Of a stretch of 64,000 bases of DNA, positions 9,091-17,590 are shown in pieces. How positions within the stretch are numbered: position 1 is the stretch's first letter; each line of letters starts with the position of its first letter. The notes below the pieces were generated by a model. That model saw only the letters and a list, made by a program, of their open reading frames with translations. It did not search any database and was not told the DNA's origin. Source of the stretch: Francisella uliginis (GTDB lineage: Bacteria; Pseudomonadota; Gammaproteobacteria; Francisellales; Francisellaceae); assembly GCF_001895265.1 (NCBI RefSeq), contig NZ_CP016796.1:930001-994000 (forward strand), given 5' to 3'. Made by a program: the position numbers and the translations under genes.

Positions 9091-9809
9091 TTGAGACTAG
9101 AGGTAGAAAAGATCTTATAGAACAAGGTAATAAAAGAGTTAAGCTTGCTTTAGATTTCTTAGCTGATGAAGTCTATACCAATAGACAAATCTTAAAAGAA
9201 GTGACTGGCATTACTTCATCACAAGGTATTAGTGGATTTATCAAAAGACTAGAAAAACTAGGTTTTGCTAGAGAGATAAATCTACCAAGTGTAGAAGAGC
9301 CAAATAAAAGTTATAAGATAATAGGTATTACTTCACATGGTATGGCTGAAACTAATCATCTTGATAGAAGAGGCTTTGAATTAAGTAAACTTAAGCATAG
9401 TCAGCTATTGCATAAGTTTCTTTGTCAGCGGATACATTTACAAGCTATTAAACAAAATCACAAATATATTAGTGGTAGATGGCTAACTGATGAATGGTTT
9501 GGTGGTAAAAATGTCAAACGACCAGATGCTATTATCATTACACAAGATAATCAAAAGATAGCTATAGAAGCTGAACGAACTATAAAAAGTAAATATCGCT
9601 ATCAGCAGATAATAGTCCAGTATCTTAAAATGATAAAAGCTAATCAAATATCTAAAGTTAGATATGTCATGCCAGATCAAGCTAAGGCTCAAATGGTTGA
9701 AAAAGCTATCAAGTCAATAAAGTCAGTAACTGTATCAACTAATGGACAGAAACGACAATTCAATCTAACTGAAGATGTTTGGAAGTGGTTTCACTTTGAG
9801 ACCATATAA
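9087..9809 (+). CDS. Replic_Relax-like winged-helix DNA-processing protein
   Basis: A 240-residue protein with an N-terminal winged helix (about 10-80: VKLALDFLADEVYTNRQIL, then SSQGISGFIKRLEKLGFARE) and a C-terminal segment RPDAIIITQDNQKIAIEAER followed by KSKYRYQQI. The D...ExE pattern resembles the replication-relaxation family (PF13814), whose fold is near PD-(D/E)XK nucleases. In other elements such proteins pair with FtsK/TraD-type ATPases, as here through a 4-bp ATGA overlap. It might recognise the transfer origin, perhaps in the next intergenic region. The family call is by eye; nuclease activity is not established. Confidence 0.6.
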   Translation: MIETRGRKDLIEQGNKRVKLALDFLADEVYTNRQILKEVTGITSSQGISGFIKRLEKLGFAREINLPSVEEPNKSYKIIGITSHGMAETNHLDRRGFELSKLKHSQLLHKFLCQRIHLQAIKQNHKYISGRWLTDEWFGGKNVKRPDAIIITQDNQKIAIEAERTIKSKYRYQQIIVQYLKMIKANQISKVRYVMPDQAKAQMVEKAIKSIKSVTVSTNGQKRQFNLTEDVWKWFHFETI

Positions 9810-10295
9810 GATGTAAACATCTAAACTTGTGTAAAAATTGCATAAGCTCAAAAAAGGTTTCTTACTTCATACTTATGCAATATATGCATATTGCAACTAG
9901 TAAAATAATCCTCTAAAAACTACCATATCTACAATAACTACTATAAATAGTCACTTTCAATACACAAACAAACCCACAAAGCCTACTCATGCCAGCCCAA
10001 CAACTCTAGCATAGTCACTACTAAAACCAGTCTTACTAACTTCTAAAAACATCTAACTTTGCTAATCCATAAATACCTAGATAATCATTGCATATCTTTA
10101 GCTAATGCGATGACTAAAATAAGCTCTTCATTTATATTTTTTGACTAATACCTTTCGTCACTGTAATACACCAAACCAGTTTGCCAATACCATATGAAAT
10201 CAAGGTTTTGCCTGTGAGTTCCACCATGATTTTCTATGTTTTGTAATTGGCTATTCTTCAAATTGTTGTAACAGTGAAAGCAAAAGGAGCAAAAA
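9810..10295. other. Intergenic: inverted repeats upstream of ardA (candidate oriT)
   Basis: 486 bp without a gene. Right after the Replic_Relax-like gene lies an inverted repeat ATTGCATAAG (9837-9846) / CTTATGCAAT (9872-9881), overlapping a second one, GCAATAT-4 bp-ATATTGC (9877-9894). The middle (about 9900-10250) is plain AT-rich sequence in which I see nothing definite. AAGGAG precedes ardA. Stacked inverted repeats between transfer genes and ardA are where transfer origins are often found, but no nic motif is recognisable. Confidence 0.4.
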
Positions 10296-10802
10296 ATGAT
10301 AACAAACTACGAGCCTCAAATTTATATCGCATGTTTAGCAAGCTATAACAATGGTATCCTATACGGTAAATGGATTAATGCAAACCAAGATGTTTCTGCT
10401 TTAGAAGAAGAAATTCAAGAGATTTTAGCAGGTTCCCCTATGCCAGACGCTGAAGAGTGGGCAATACATGACTATGAAGATTTTGATAATCTAGGTTTGT
10501 CAGAGTATGAAAGCTTAGAGACTATCTCTCAAGTAGCTCAAAACATTGTAGAACATGGGGAGCTTTTTATAGAAGCTTATAAGTATACAAACAATATTGA
10601 TGAAGCTATCGAAATGATAAACGATTGTTTCATAGGTTTATATGACTCAGTTGAAGACTATGCAGAAGAAACTACTGATATTTCATCAGTTCCAGAATAT
10701 CTAAGATACTACATCGACTTTGAATCTCTAGCCCGTGATATTGAGCTATCAGGAGATATCACAACTTTTGCAGTTGATAATCAAATAGCTGTTTTCTGCT
10801 AA
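10296..10802 (+). CDS. ardA: Antirestriction protein ArdA
   Basis: A 168-residue acidic protein matching ArdA along its length: IYIACLASYNNGILYGKWI at the N-terminus, then EEWAIHDYEDF, LSEYESLE, EHGELFIEAY and a C-terminal LRYYIDFESLARDIELSGDI. ArdA mimics the bent shape and charge of DNA bound by type I restriction enzymes and inactivates them, protecting incoming mobile DNA. The acidic composition fits. A good AAGGAG ribosome-binding site precedes ATG 10296. It lies between transfer genes and the element's own type I system, which is unusual because ArdA could also inhibit that system. Confidence 0.95.
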   Translation: MITNYEPQIYIACLASYNNGILYGKWINANQDVSALEEEIQEILAGSPMPDAEEWAIHDYEDFDNLGLSEYESLETISQVAQNIVEHGELFIEAYKYTNNIDEAIEMINDCFIGLYDSVEDYAEETTDISSVPEYLRYYIDFESLARDIELSGDITTFAVDNQIAVFC

Positions 10803-10811
10803 AAATCTATC

Positions 10812-11783
10812 CTATTTTTTTCGATACTTTTGCAATCTACTTTTAGGTTTATCAGGAATAGTCATCTCTATAAAACCTTGCTCTAAGGCTGGATTAAGAT
10901 ACCTGTCAGAGAATGATTTTCTATCTTTTAAGCCTAATTTATCTTGTATTTCTTGTCTTGATAGTTCCAAAGTTCCTAAAACCTTGAGAAGTTCTTTGAC
11001 TTGGGGGGTGACATGCTGTGTGACTTGGGGGGTGATGTCTTTGATTGAGATTAGAAGCATCTCAAGCATAAACTCTATAAATACAGAGCAATTAGTATTA
11101 TCTGTACTATCTTTGATAGCTTTATAATATGCTTGTTGATTGTCATATATGATGCTTTCAACTGGTAAATAACTAAAGACTTCATTCCATTGGCTTAAAA
11201 TTAGCGATTGCCATAATCTACCCATACGACCATTACCATCTGCAAAAGGATGTATAAACTCAAACTCATAATGAAAAATACAACTACTTATCAAAGGATG
11301 TTCATCTGTATTAGATATCCAATTAAATAGATCAGACATTAAATGAGGAAGTTTCTTACTTGGAGGTGCGATATGAATTACATCACTACCAGACATAACA
11401 CCAACAGATCCAGAGCGATAGCAACCGATCTCATCAACCAAACCAGTCATTAAAAGCAAATGAGTTTTAATAAAGTCTTCTTCACTCTTATAGTTTAGTG
11501 TGTTAAAAGTATCATAAACCTTGATAGCATTTCTGATTTCTAGGATTTCTTTTTGAGGAGCTAAAACTTTTTTACCTTCAAGTATTGCTGTAATAATAGA
11601 CTCATCTAGAGTATTACCTTCTATTGCTAAAGTTCCGCGTATAGTTTTAACTTTATTTACTTTGCGTAGCCTAAGATCTCTTTGAATTTTTGATGAAGCA
11701 TTTATCTCACCAACCATTTGGCTTATTTCAGATACTAATGAAACAATTTTAGATGTAATAGTGTATGGCGGTTTATACTTCAT
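10812..11783 (-). CDS. Fic domain protein (probable AMP transferase, class II)
   Basis: A 323-residue protein with the Fic catalytic motif HPFADGNGRMGR near residue 178 and, upstream, TLAIEGN (about 52), the (S/T)xxxE(G/N) inhibitory helix motif of class II enzymes. The inhibitory segment is thus on the same chain. A C-terminal winged helix (about 270-323) follows a TPQV-rich linker encoded by a 24-bp tandem repeat. Fic enzymes transfer AMP from ATP to hydroxyl side chains; the target is unknown. It is convergent with ardA, 9 bp apart, and divergent from hsdM. It could be a self-regulating toxin or a host-modifying enzyme; no separate antitoxin gene is adjacent. Confidence 0.92.
   Translation of the reverse strand: MKYKPPYTITSKIVSLVSEISQMVGEINASSKIQRDLRLRKVNKVKTIRGTLAIEGNTLDESIITAILEGKKVLAPQKEILEIRNAIKVYDTFNTLNYKSEEDFIKTHLLLMTGLVDEIGCYRSGSVGVMSGSDVIHIAPPSKKLPHLMSDLFNWISNTDEHPLISSCIFHYEFEFIHPFADGNGRMGRLWQSLILSQWNEVFSYLPVESIIYDNQQAYYKAIKDSTDNTNCSVFIEFMLEMLLISIKDITPQVTQHVTPQVKELLKVLGTLELSRQEIQDKLGLKDRKSFSDRYLNPALEQGFIEMTIPDKPKSRLQKYRKK
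10997..11035. repeat. Tandem repeat in the Fic gene linker
   Basis: TGACTTGGGGGGTGA occurs at 10997-11011 and 11021-11035 (24-bp spacing), each with a run of six G. On the coding strand it encodes the repeated TPQV linker between the Fic and winged-helix domains. The unit is a multiple of three, so copy-number change would alter linker length without a frameshift, while slippage in the G runs would shift the frame. Confidence 0.8.
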
Positions 11784-12067
11784 CTCGTATTTTATATAAG
11801 TAATTTAATTGTTATAAATTATAACATTTCAGTTTGTTATTTATTTTATTTTTCTATAGATAATCCAATATAAAAGTATCACGTCATTCCGTCAGGCTTC
11901 GACCGTGGAATCCAACAAATAGCTTATAAATAAACTATTTGATCAAGTACTACTTTAAGTAAACCATGTAATACACTAAAGACAGCTATATAAAACAATA
12001 CTTCTAGAAATCACAAAACCAATTAAATATAATCTTTTGTATAGATATATAAATATTTTTAACCTAA
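11784..12067. repeat. Fic/hsdM intergenic region with a dispersed palindromic repeat
   Basis: The segment from about 11881 to 11985 begins with CATTCCGTCAGGCTTCGACC, continues through a CAAATAG...CTATTTGATCAAGTAC block, and matches the reverse complement of about 34810-34900. The first 30 bp form an inverted repeat, ATTCC...GGAAT. The copy lies between divergent genes, where it may affect transcription of both. The rest is AT-rich and should hold the hsdM and fic promoters, which I cannot place with confidence. Confidence 0.65.
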
Positions 12068-13636
12068 ATGGCTCAAGTAAAAAAGAAAGCAAATACCAAG
12101 TCTATGGAAGAGACTCTTTGGGATAGTGCAAATAAACTAAGGGGCTCAGTTGAGTCTAGCGAATATAAACATATAGTTTTAGGGCTAATATTTTTAAAAT
12201 TTGTTAGCGATACTTTTGAAGAACGCCGAGAGCAACTAATAGCCGAAGGCAAAGAAGCATTTATCGACATGGTAGAGTTTTATACTATGGAAAATGTCTT
12301 CTATCTACCAGAAGAATCTAGGTGGTCATATATCAAGCAAAATGCCAAACAAGACGATATAGCTCTCAAGATAGATACAGCTCTATCAACTATTGAAAAA
12401 AATAACCCTAGTTTAAAAGGTGCATTACCAGATAACTATTTCTCAAGGCTTGGGCTAGATGTGAGTAAACTCTCTAGCTTGATAGATACTATAAATAATA
12501 TCAACACTATAGCCGACAAAGGTAATGACATAGTAGGGCGAGTGTATGAATATTTCTTGAGTAAATTTGCGATAGCAGAGGGTAAGGGTAAAGGTGAGTT
12601 CTACACGCCAAAATCAATCGTAAATCTAATTGCGAATATGATAGAACCATACAAAGGTAAAATATACGATCCAGCTTGTGGTTCGGGTGGTATGTTTGTC
12701 CAATCTATCAAGTTTATAGAAGCTCATAAGGGTAACAAAAAAGACATCTCAATCTATGGACAAGAATATACAGGTACTACATACAAACTAGCTAAGATGA
12801 ATCTAGCAATCCGTGGAATCTCGGCAAATCTTGGAGATGTGCCAGCAGATACATTTTTCAAAGATCAACATCCTGATCTAAAAGCTGATTTTATAATGGC
12901 GAATCCACCATTTAACCAAAAAGATTGGCGTGGAGCAAATGAGCTATTAGATGATCCGCGTTGGGCGGGTTATGATGTACCACCAAAGTCAAATGCAAAC
13001 TATGGTTGGATACTCAATATAGTTTCTAAGCTATCGCAAAATGGTGTAGCTGGTTTTATCCTAGCTAATGGTGCTCTAAGTGGTGGTGGCGAAGAATACA
13101 AAATCCGTAAAAAGCTAATAGAAAATGATCTAGTTGAAGCTATTTTAATACTACCAATGAGAATGTTTTACACTACAGATATTAGTGTGACTATCTGGAT
13201 ACTTAATGCTAATAAAAAACAGAGGGAATTTGAGCAGAATGGTAAGCAAAAGAGCCATAGAGATAGAACTAATGAGATTTTATTTATGGATTTACGCCAA
13301 AAGGGTGTGCCATTTGAGAAGAAATTTATTCAGTTTGATGAAAAAAATATCCAAGAAATATCAGACACTTATCATATTTGGCAATCTGATAAAGAGTCAT
13401 ATAAAGATATTCCAGAGTATTGTAATAGTGTAACTATAGATGAAGTCATTGCCAAAGACTACTCATTAGTACCAAGTAAATATATAGAATTTGTAAATAG
13501 AGATGAGAATATAGATTTTGATGAGAAAATGAAAAATCTACAAGCTGAATTTGGCGAGCTACTAAAGCAAGAAGAGCAATCAAAAAAAGAACTTCTAACA
13601 GTATTTAAAGAGTTGGGTTATGAGATCAAATTATAA
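12068..13636 (+). CDS. hsdM: Type I restriction-modification DNA methyltransferase subunit HsdM
   Basis: A 522-residue adenine-N6 methyltransferase subunit. The N-terminal helical domain (SMEETLWDSANKLRGSVESS, then LIFLKFVSDTF) is the standard HsdM_N. The catalytic domain has the SAM-binding motif DPACGSGGMF (about 200) and the NPPF motif of N6-adenine methylases (about 278). With HsdS it methylates the recognition site; with HsdR it forms the restriction complex. The gene overlaps hsdS by 17 bp, a usual arrangement for this operon. Base composition is less AT-rich than the unknown genes downstream, arguing for a separate origin. Confidence 0.97.
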   Translation: MAQVKKKANTKSMEETLWDSANKLRGSVESSEYKHIVLGLIFLKFVSDTFEERREQLIAEGKEAFIDMVEFYTMENVFYLPEESRWSYIKQNAKQDDIALKIDTALSTIEKNNPSLKGALPDNYFSRLGLDVSKLSSLIDTINNINTIADKGNDIVGRVYEYFLSKFAIAEGKGKGEFYTPKSIVNLIANMIEPYKGKIYDPACGSGGMFVQSIKFIEAHKGNKKDISIYGQEYTGTTYKLAKMNLAIRGISANLGDVPADTFFKDQHPDLKADFIMANPPFNQKDWRGANELLDDPRWAGYDVPPKSNANYGWILNIVSKLSQNGVAGFILANGALSGGGEEYKIRKKLIENDLVEAILILPMRMFYTTDISVTIWILNANKKQREFEQNGKQKSHRDRTNEILFMDLRQKGVPFEKKFIQFDEKNIQEISDTYHIWQSDKESYKDIPEYCNSVTIDEVIAKDYSLVPSKYIEFVNRDENIDFDEKMKNLQAEFGELLKQEEQSKKELLTVFKELGYEIKL

Positions 13637-14831
13637 AAAACTTGGTAACTATATCCAGCAAGTTAAGAAAAGAAATGCTGATAATTTTTTAACTGTTGAA
13701 AATCTTAGAGGTATAAATATTAATAAAGAATTTATGCCGTCTGTAGCAAATGTTACAGGAACTGATTTATCAAAATATAAAGTAGTAGAGAAAAATCAAT
13801 TTGCATATAACCCAATGCACGTTGGTAGAGATGGTGTATTACCAATAAGTATGCTGGAATTAGAGCAGAAAGTTATAGTATCTCCTGCTTATGTTATTTT
13901 TGAGGTAGTGGACAAGCAAATTTTGCTTCCAGAATATCTAATGATGTGGTTTAGAAGAAGTGAGTTTGATAGAAATGCTTGGTTTACTACAGATAGTAGT
14001 GTTAGAGGTGGATTTAACTGGGATGATTTTTGTGAGTTAGAACTACCAATCCCATCAATAGAAAAACAGCGTGAGATAGTAGCAGAGTATTATGCAATTA
14101 CAAATCGAATCAAACTAAATGAACAACTAAACCAAAAACTAGAAGAAACAGCTCAAGCCATATATAAAGAGTGGTTTGTGGATTTCAATTTTCCACACAA
14201 TTTTAGTCATTCTGAACTTGATTCAGAATCTGATATCCGACCGTACAAGTCTGGCGGTGGTGAGATGGTTTGGTGCGAGGAGCTTGAGAAGGAGATTCCG
14301 AAGGGGTGGGGCGTATCTAAACTAAGTGATTTCGCTGAAATAAAAGCAGGTGGAGATAAACCTAAAATAGTCAAAAAATATATGTCTAGTAAATATAGTA
14401 TTCCAATATTTGGAAATAGTACTGTAGATGAAGGACTTTATGGTTTTACGAACGCTCCTAAAGTAACAAAAAAATCAATTACAGTATCAGCAAGAGGGGC
14501 AATCATAGGCTATACTGTTTTGAGGCTAGCTTCTTTTGTTCCTATTGTTCGTTTGATTGTGATTACTCCATATTCAGAAAGTTTTTTATGTTATCTATAT
14601 TTATCTATAAGTTCTCTTAGGTTTCATAGTGAATCCTCTGCTCAAGGACAATTAACTGTTCCTGATATATCATCTTTTGAAATTTTAAAGCCAGCTGTAA
14701 ACATTGTTACAAAATTCTCTTGTTTTATAGACAAAATATTATCAAGAGTGGATTTGAAAAAGAAAGAGATTTTAGAGCTTAATAGACTTAAAGAAATATT
14801 ACTTTCAAAAATGGCAACTGTGGAGGGGTGA
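13620..14831 (+). CDS. hsdS: Type I restriction-modification specificity subunit HsdS
   Basis: A 403-residue specificity subunit with two target-recognition domains, each followed by a conserved helical spacer. The first spacer reads LPIPSIEKQREIVAEYY ... KLEETAQAIYKEWFVDF, and the second domain opens with EKEIPKGWGVSKLSDF. Between the halves, at 14206-14233, lies a palindromic repeat also found elsewhere in the chromosome; it contributes the extra residues SHSELDSESD before the usual PYKSGGGEM stretch. The frame is kept, so the subunit is probably functional, though the spacing of the two half-sites could change. ATG 13620 lies inside the hsdM end, and the stop shares a base with the start of the next gene. 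Confidence 0.95.
   Translation: MRSNYKKLGNYIQQVKKRNADNFLTVENLRGININKEFMPSVANVTGTDLSKYKVVEKNQFAYNPMHVGRDGVLPISMLELEQKVIVSPAYVIFEVVDKQILLPEYLMMWFRRSEFDRNAWFTTDSSVRGGFNWDDFCELELPIPSIEKQREIVAEYYAITNRIKLNEQLNQKLEETAQAIYKEWFVDFNFPHNFSHSELDSESDIRPYKSGGGEMVWCEELEKEIPKGWGVSKLSDFAEIKAGGDKPKIVKKYMSSKYSIPIFGNSTVDEGLYGFTNAPKVTKKSITVSARGAIIGYTVLRLASFVPIVRLIVITPYSESFLCYLYLSISSLRFHSESSAQGQLTVPDISSFEILKPAVNIVTKFSCFIDKILSRVDLKKKEILELNRLKEILLSKMATVEG
14206..14233. repeat. Palindromic repeat inside hsdS
   Basis: GTCATTCTGAACTTGATTCA and the following eight bases form a stem ATTCTGA (14209-14215) / TCAGAAT (14223-14229). The copy at 48562 has the same frame of bases but pairs ATTCCGG with CCGGAAT, so the differences are compensatory and the symmetry is kept. 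It is a member of the window's small palindrome family, here read in frame within hsdS. Confidence 0.7.
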
Positions 14832-15625
14832 TGGAATCAAATCATTCAATGCTTACAGATGAGTATAAAAAGCATGAGATATTTTCTGACCTCAATAAGT
14901 ATATTAAATTTTATGATTTATTAGCTTTTAATGTCTTCAAATTTATTAACAAAGGTACTCAAGCATTCAATTACGAAACTTATCTAGTATCTTCGATACG
15001 ATCAACTCTAGAATCTGTTAAGAAACTACTTGAGTTTGGCACAATAAATGATGCCTATTCTTTAACTAGAAAATACTATGATTCAATAGTAATACATTGC
15101 TATACATCTCTATATATTAAGGATAATTTTAGTTTAGAAAATTTTATTGTAGAGAAAGTGAATAATTGGCTCAGAGGTAAAGAAAAGCTACCACAATACC
15201 GAGAGATGAATGAGTATGTTATAAAACATAAAGATTTAAATGATATAAACGATCTTTTGTTTAAGGGTAACTATAAAAATGTAAGGGGTACTTTAAATGA
15301 TTATGCCCACTATAATTACTTCCAATTTATGATGCTCAATGATTATCAACTAAATTTAGATAATAGAATAAAGTCATTAGATTCATTACAAGAGTGTATT
15401 AGAGAAATTTTTATTAAGCACTTTGTTTGGATGTTTTCAATTAATGAATCTTTAATGGCTTCAGATGATTACATTGATTACTTAGATTTTGGAGAGACTC
15501 CTCCTGAAAATTCTCAATATTGGGTAGCTAACTTTATTCAAGAGGCTTTTGATGAAATTATAAAAAAATATAGACTGGATTTAGCAAAAGAACTTATAAA
15601 AAATACATGTATGGAATTGAAGTAG
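14831..15625 (+). CDS. Unknown 264-aa helical protein in the restriction operon
   Basis: Function not recognised. The protein is predicted largely helical, with conserved-looking patches RKYYDSIVIHCYTSLYI (about 75-92) and RGTLNDYAHYNYF (about 154-166), and no signal peptide or membrane span. The R...H patches recall HEPN-type folds, but the spacing does not fit the RxxxxH ribonuclease motif, so I make no claim. The start ATG 14831 shares its A with the hsdS stop (TGATG) and follows GGAGGGG. It ends 1 bp before the Shedu gene, so it is translated with its neighbours. The sequence is clearly more AT-rich than hsdM and hsdR, suggesting later insertion into the operon. Confidence 0.75.
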   Translation: MESNHSMLTDEYKKHEIFSDLNKYIKFYDLLAFNVFKFINKGTQAFNYETYLVSSIRSTLESVKKLLEFGTINDAYSLTRKYYDSIVIHCYTSLYIKDNFSLENFIVEKVNNWLRGKEKLPQYREMNEYVIKHKDLNDINDLLFKGNYKNVRGTLNDYAHYNYFQFMMLNDYQLNLDNRIKSLDSLQECIREIFIKHFVWMFSINESLMASDDYIDYLDFGETPPENSQYWVANFIQEAFDEIIKKYRLDLAKELIKNTCMELK

Positions 15626-15626
15626 T

Positions 15627-16733
15627 ATGGATCTAGATATATCTAAAATTCTTGAGCAATTTAATCGTAAAGCAGATATTAAAGAAATAATAAATAATTC
15701 TAGGGTAGAAACTTTATATAAAAGTGAAGACAGTAATGGTAATAAGTACTTAAATGTAGTTTATTATGAGGATGAGCAAGCAATACAGTTTTCACCAAGA
15801 GTATTATTTCAGGTTGTACATAATGATAATAAAAATGATTTAAAATCACTAAAAATATATCAATATAATTATCATAGTAAAGAGGTAAAAGATATTACCT
15901 TTAGTAACTTTAGTTTTGGTCAATTAAGAGCTTTTCTAAGATTTTTAGATGAGATAAATATAGATTCTATAAATGAAAGAAAAATATCTTTATCTAATGG
16001 AAGTAATAATGAAGAAATAGCTACACAAATAAAAGAGTTATTGCATAAAAATGATGGTGAAGAGATATTAAAACAAATATTATCAGATGAAAGTTTAGTT
16101 AGTAAAGATATTGTAAATATAGGTTATAGAAAGAAAGGACTTGAGCAATTTAGAGAAAATTTAAAAAATAACTTGAGTGAGAAAAAATGGCAAGAGTTTT
16201 TTAAAAATAATCTTTGGATCTTTGGATATGGCTTAGATTATAGATTTAATAGTTGTTTACAAGATGAGGCAAGTGTATCAAGTAGTAACCTTGACGGGTC
16301 AAATACTGTCATATCAGATTTTTTAATGGGAGATAATTCATTTACAACCTTTGTGGAACTTAAAAAACCACAATCAAAGATATTTTCAGTTTCAAAAAAT
16401 AGATCAAACTCTTGGTGTTTAACTTCAGAGTTTTTTAATGCTGTCAGTCAAATTTTAGAACAAAAAGCATCTGGGCAGATAAAACTGGAGCAATCACAAA
16501 ATTACACAAAAAATGGAAATGAAATTATACAAAAAGCCTATGATTCTAAGGTGATTTTATTATATGGTTCATGGCAAGAGCTAGAAAGTGATAACCCTAG
16601 AGATAAGCAAATAAAGAAAAAAACATTTGAATTGTTTAGAAGAAATAATCGTAATATTGAGATAATCACTTATGATGAGCTTTTTGAAAGAGCTGAGTTT
16701 ATCGTAGAGGGGAATATTAGTTATGAGGGTTAA
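15627..16733 (+). CDS. sduA: Shedu-type defence nuclease SduA (DUF4263)
   Basis: A 368-residue protein. The N-terminal half (to about 180) is variable and probably senses or regulates; the C-terminal half is the DUF4263 nuclease domain of Shedu anti-phage proteins. Visible landmarks are EKKWQEFFKNNLWIFGYG (about 189-206), the acidic VISDFLM (about 233) and FVELKKPQ (about 246), which make the D-ExK metal site of a PD-(D/E)XK nuclease, then FFNAVSQILEQKASG. Shedu is normally a single-gene system that cuts DNA. Here it sits between hsdS and hsdR, tightly spaced (1 bp and 3 bp) to two unknown genes, so it is part of one operon with the type I system. Confidence 0.85.
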   Translation: MDLDISKILEQFNRKADIKEIINNSRVETLYKSEDSNGNKYLNVVYYEDEQAIQFSPRVLFQVVHNDNKNDLKSLKIYQYNYHSKEVKDITFSNFSFGQLRAFLRFLDEINIDSINERKISLSNGSNNEEIATQIKELLHKNDGEEILKQILSDESLVSKDIVNIGYRKKGLEQFRENLKNNLSEKKWQEFFKNNLWIFGYGLDYRFNSCLQDEASVSSSNLDGSNTVISDFLMGDNSFTTFVELKKPQSKIFSVSKNRSNSWCLTSEFFNAVSQILEQKASGQIKLEQSQNYTKNGNEIIQKAYDSKVILLYGSWQELESDNPRDKQIKKKTFELFRRNNRNIEIITYDELFERAEFIVEGNISYEG

Positions 16734-16736
16734 ATT

Positions 16737-17543
16737 ATGGATTTAGCGAAATGTGTACTAGATAATAAAATTTATAATGCTAAAGATTTTGCAAAAGTTG
16801 ACGGTTTCGAAGAAAAAAGTAAAAATCTAATTTGTTTGGAATGTGGACATACAGCTTTTTTTAGAAGACCTTCAATAAGTGGTCAAGGTGCTTGTTTTGG
16901 TTCAAGACCTCACGGTGTAGGATGTAAACTAGGTGCTAGTAGTTCAGAAAAATTGTTGGGGCATCTTGAAGAGAGTGAGAAAGAAATAATTAATTCAGGT
17001 GATAGGATAAAAGTAGATTTTAAATTCGGAAGTGAATCAAGTTCACATATCACAGAAACTGAAAATGAAAACGAAGTCTCAAATAATTTAGGAAAAAATC
17101 ATTCTTGTAAAAACGGAACAAAAAGATCATCTCGAAATAGAAGATTAAAGTCATTATTAAATATGTTAATCCATGATGTTAATTTTGCAATATCATCTCA
17201 AAAAATAGATGTTGGTTATAAGCATCCATATTATGCAAGTAATTTATTTAAAAGGCATTACGAGATATCATCTGAAGATATAGGTAAATTTAGAGGGGTT
17301 TATGGAGTAGTGGTGTCTATAAGAATACAAGAAGATAGTTTTTGGATTAATTTTAGTGGTGAAAATAAGGATTTTAGTATATTGATAAATGACAAGTCTA
17401 GTTTTCTTTTAAGATTTAAGAAATATAAAGATATTAATGAAATTGTAGGTTTATACGTTCTATGCTTTGGAGATATAAAATTATCCTTAAAAAATAAGCC
17501 TTATATTAAATTAGATAGTATATCTAAGATAGCTTTTAAGTAG
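16737..17543 (+). CDS. Unknown zinc-ribbon protein in the restriction operon
   Basis: A 268-residue protein of unrecognised function. Cysteines in LICLECGHTAFFRRP (about 32-46), GACFGSRPHGVGC (about 51-63) and a later HSC look like a metal-binding N-terminal domain, somewhat like the CoiA-type N-terminal finger. A polar linker rich in Ser, Asn and Glu (about 70-130) follows, then a beta-rich C-terminal domain (about 170-268: YGVVVSIRIQEDSFWINFSG) that could be an OB-like nucleic-acid-binding fold. It starts 3 bp after the Shedu stop and is followed by hsdR 47 bp on. Position suggests a partner of Shedu or of the restriction complex; that is inference. Confidence 0.7.
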   Translation: MDLAKCVLDNKIYNAKDFAKVDGFEEKSKNLICLECGHTAFFRRPSISGQGACFGSRPHGVGCKLGASSSEKLLGHLEESEKEIINSGDRIKVDFKFGSESSSHITETENENEVSNNLGKNHSCKNGTKRSSRNRRLKSLLNMLIHDVNFAISSQKIDVGYKHPYYASNLFKRHYEISSEDIGKFRGVYGVVVSIRIQEDSFWINFSGENKDFSILINDKSSFLLRFKKYKDINEIVGLYVLCFGDIKLSLKNKPYIKLDSISKIAFK

Positions 17544-17590
17544 TGTTATACCTTGCATATTAAGAAAGGCTTTTAATTTGGAAATAAAAA

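Noticed and set aside
14831-15625. HEPN ribonuclease
   Set aside because: Arg...His patches are present, but the spacing does not match RxxxxH, and helical content alone is not evidence.
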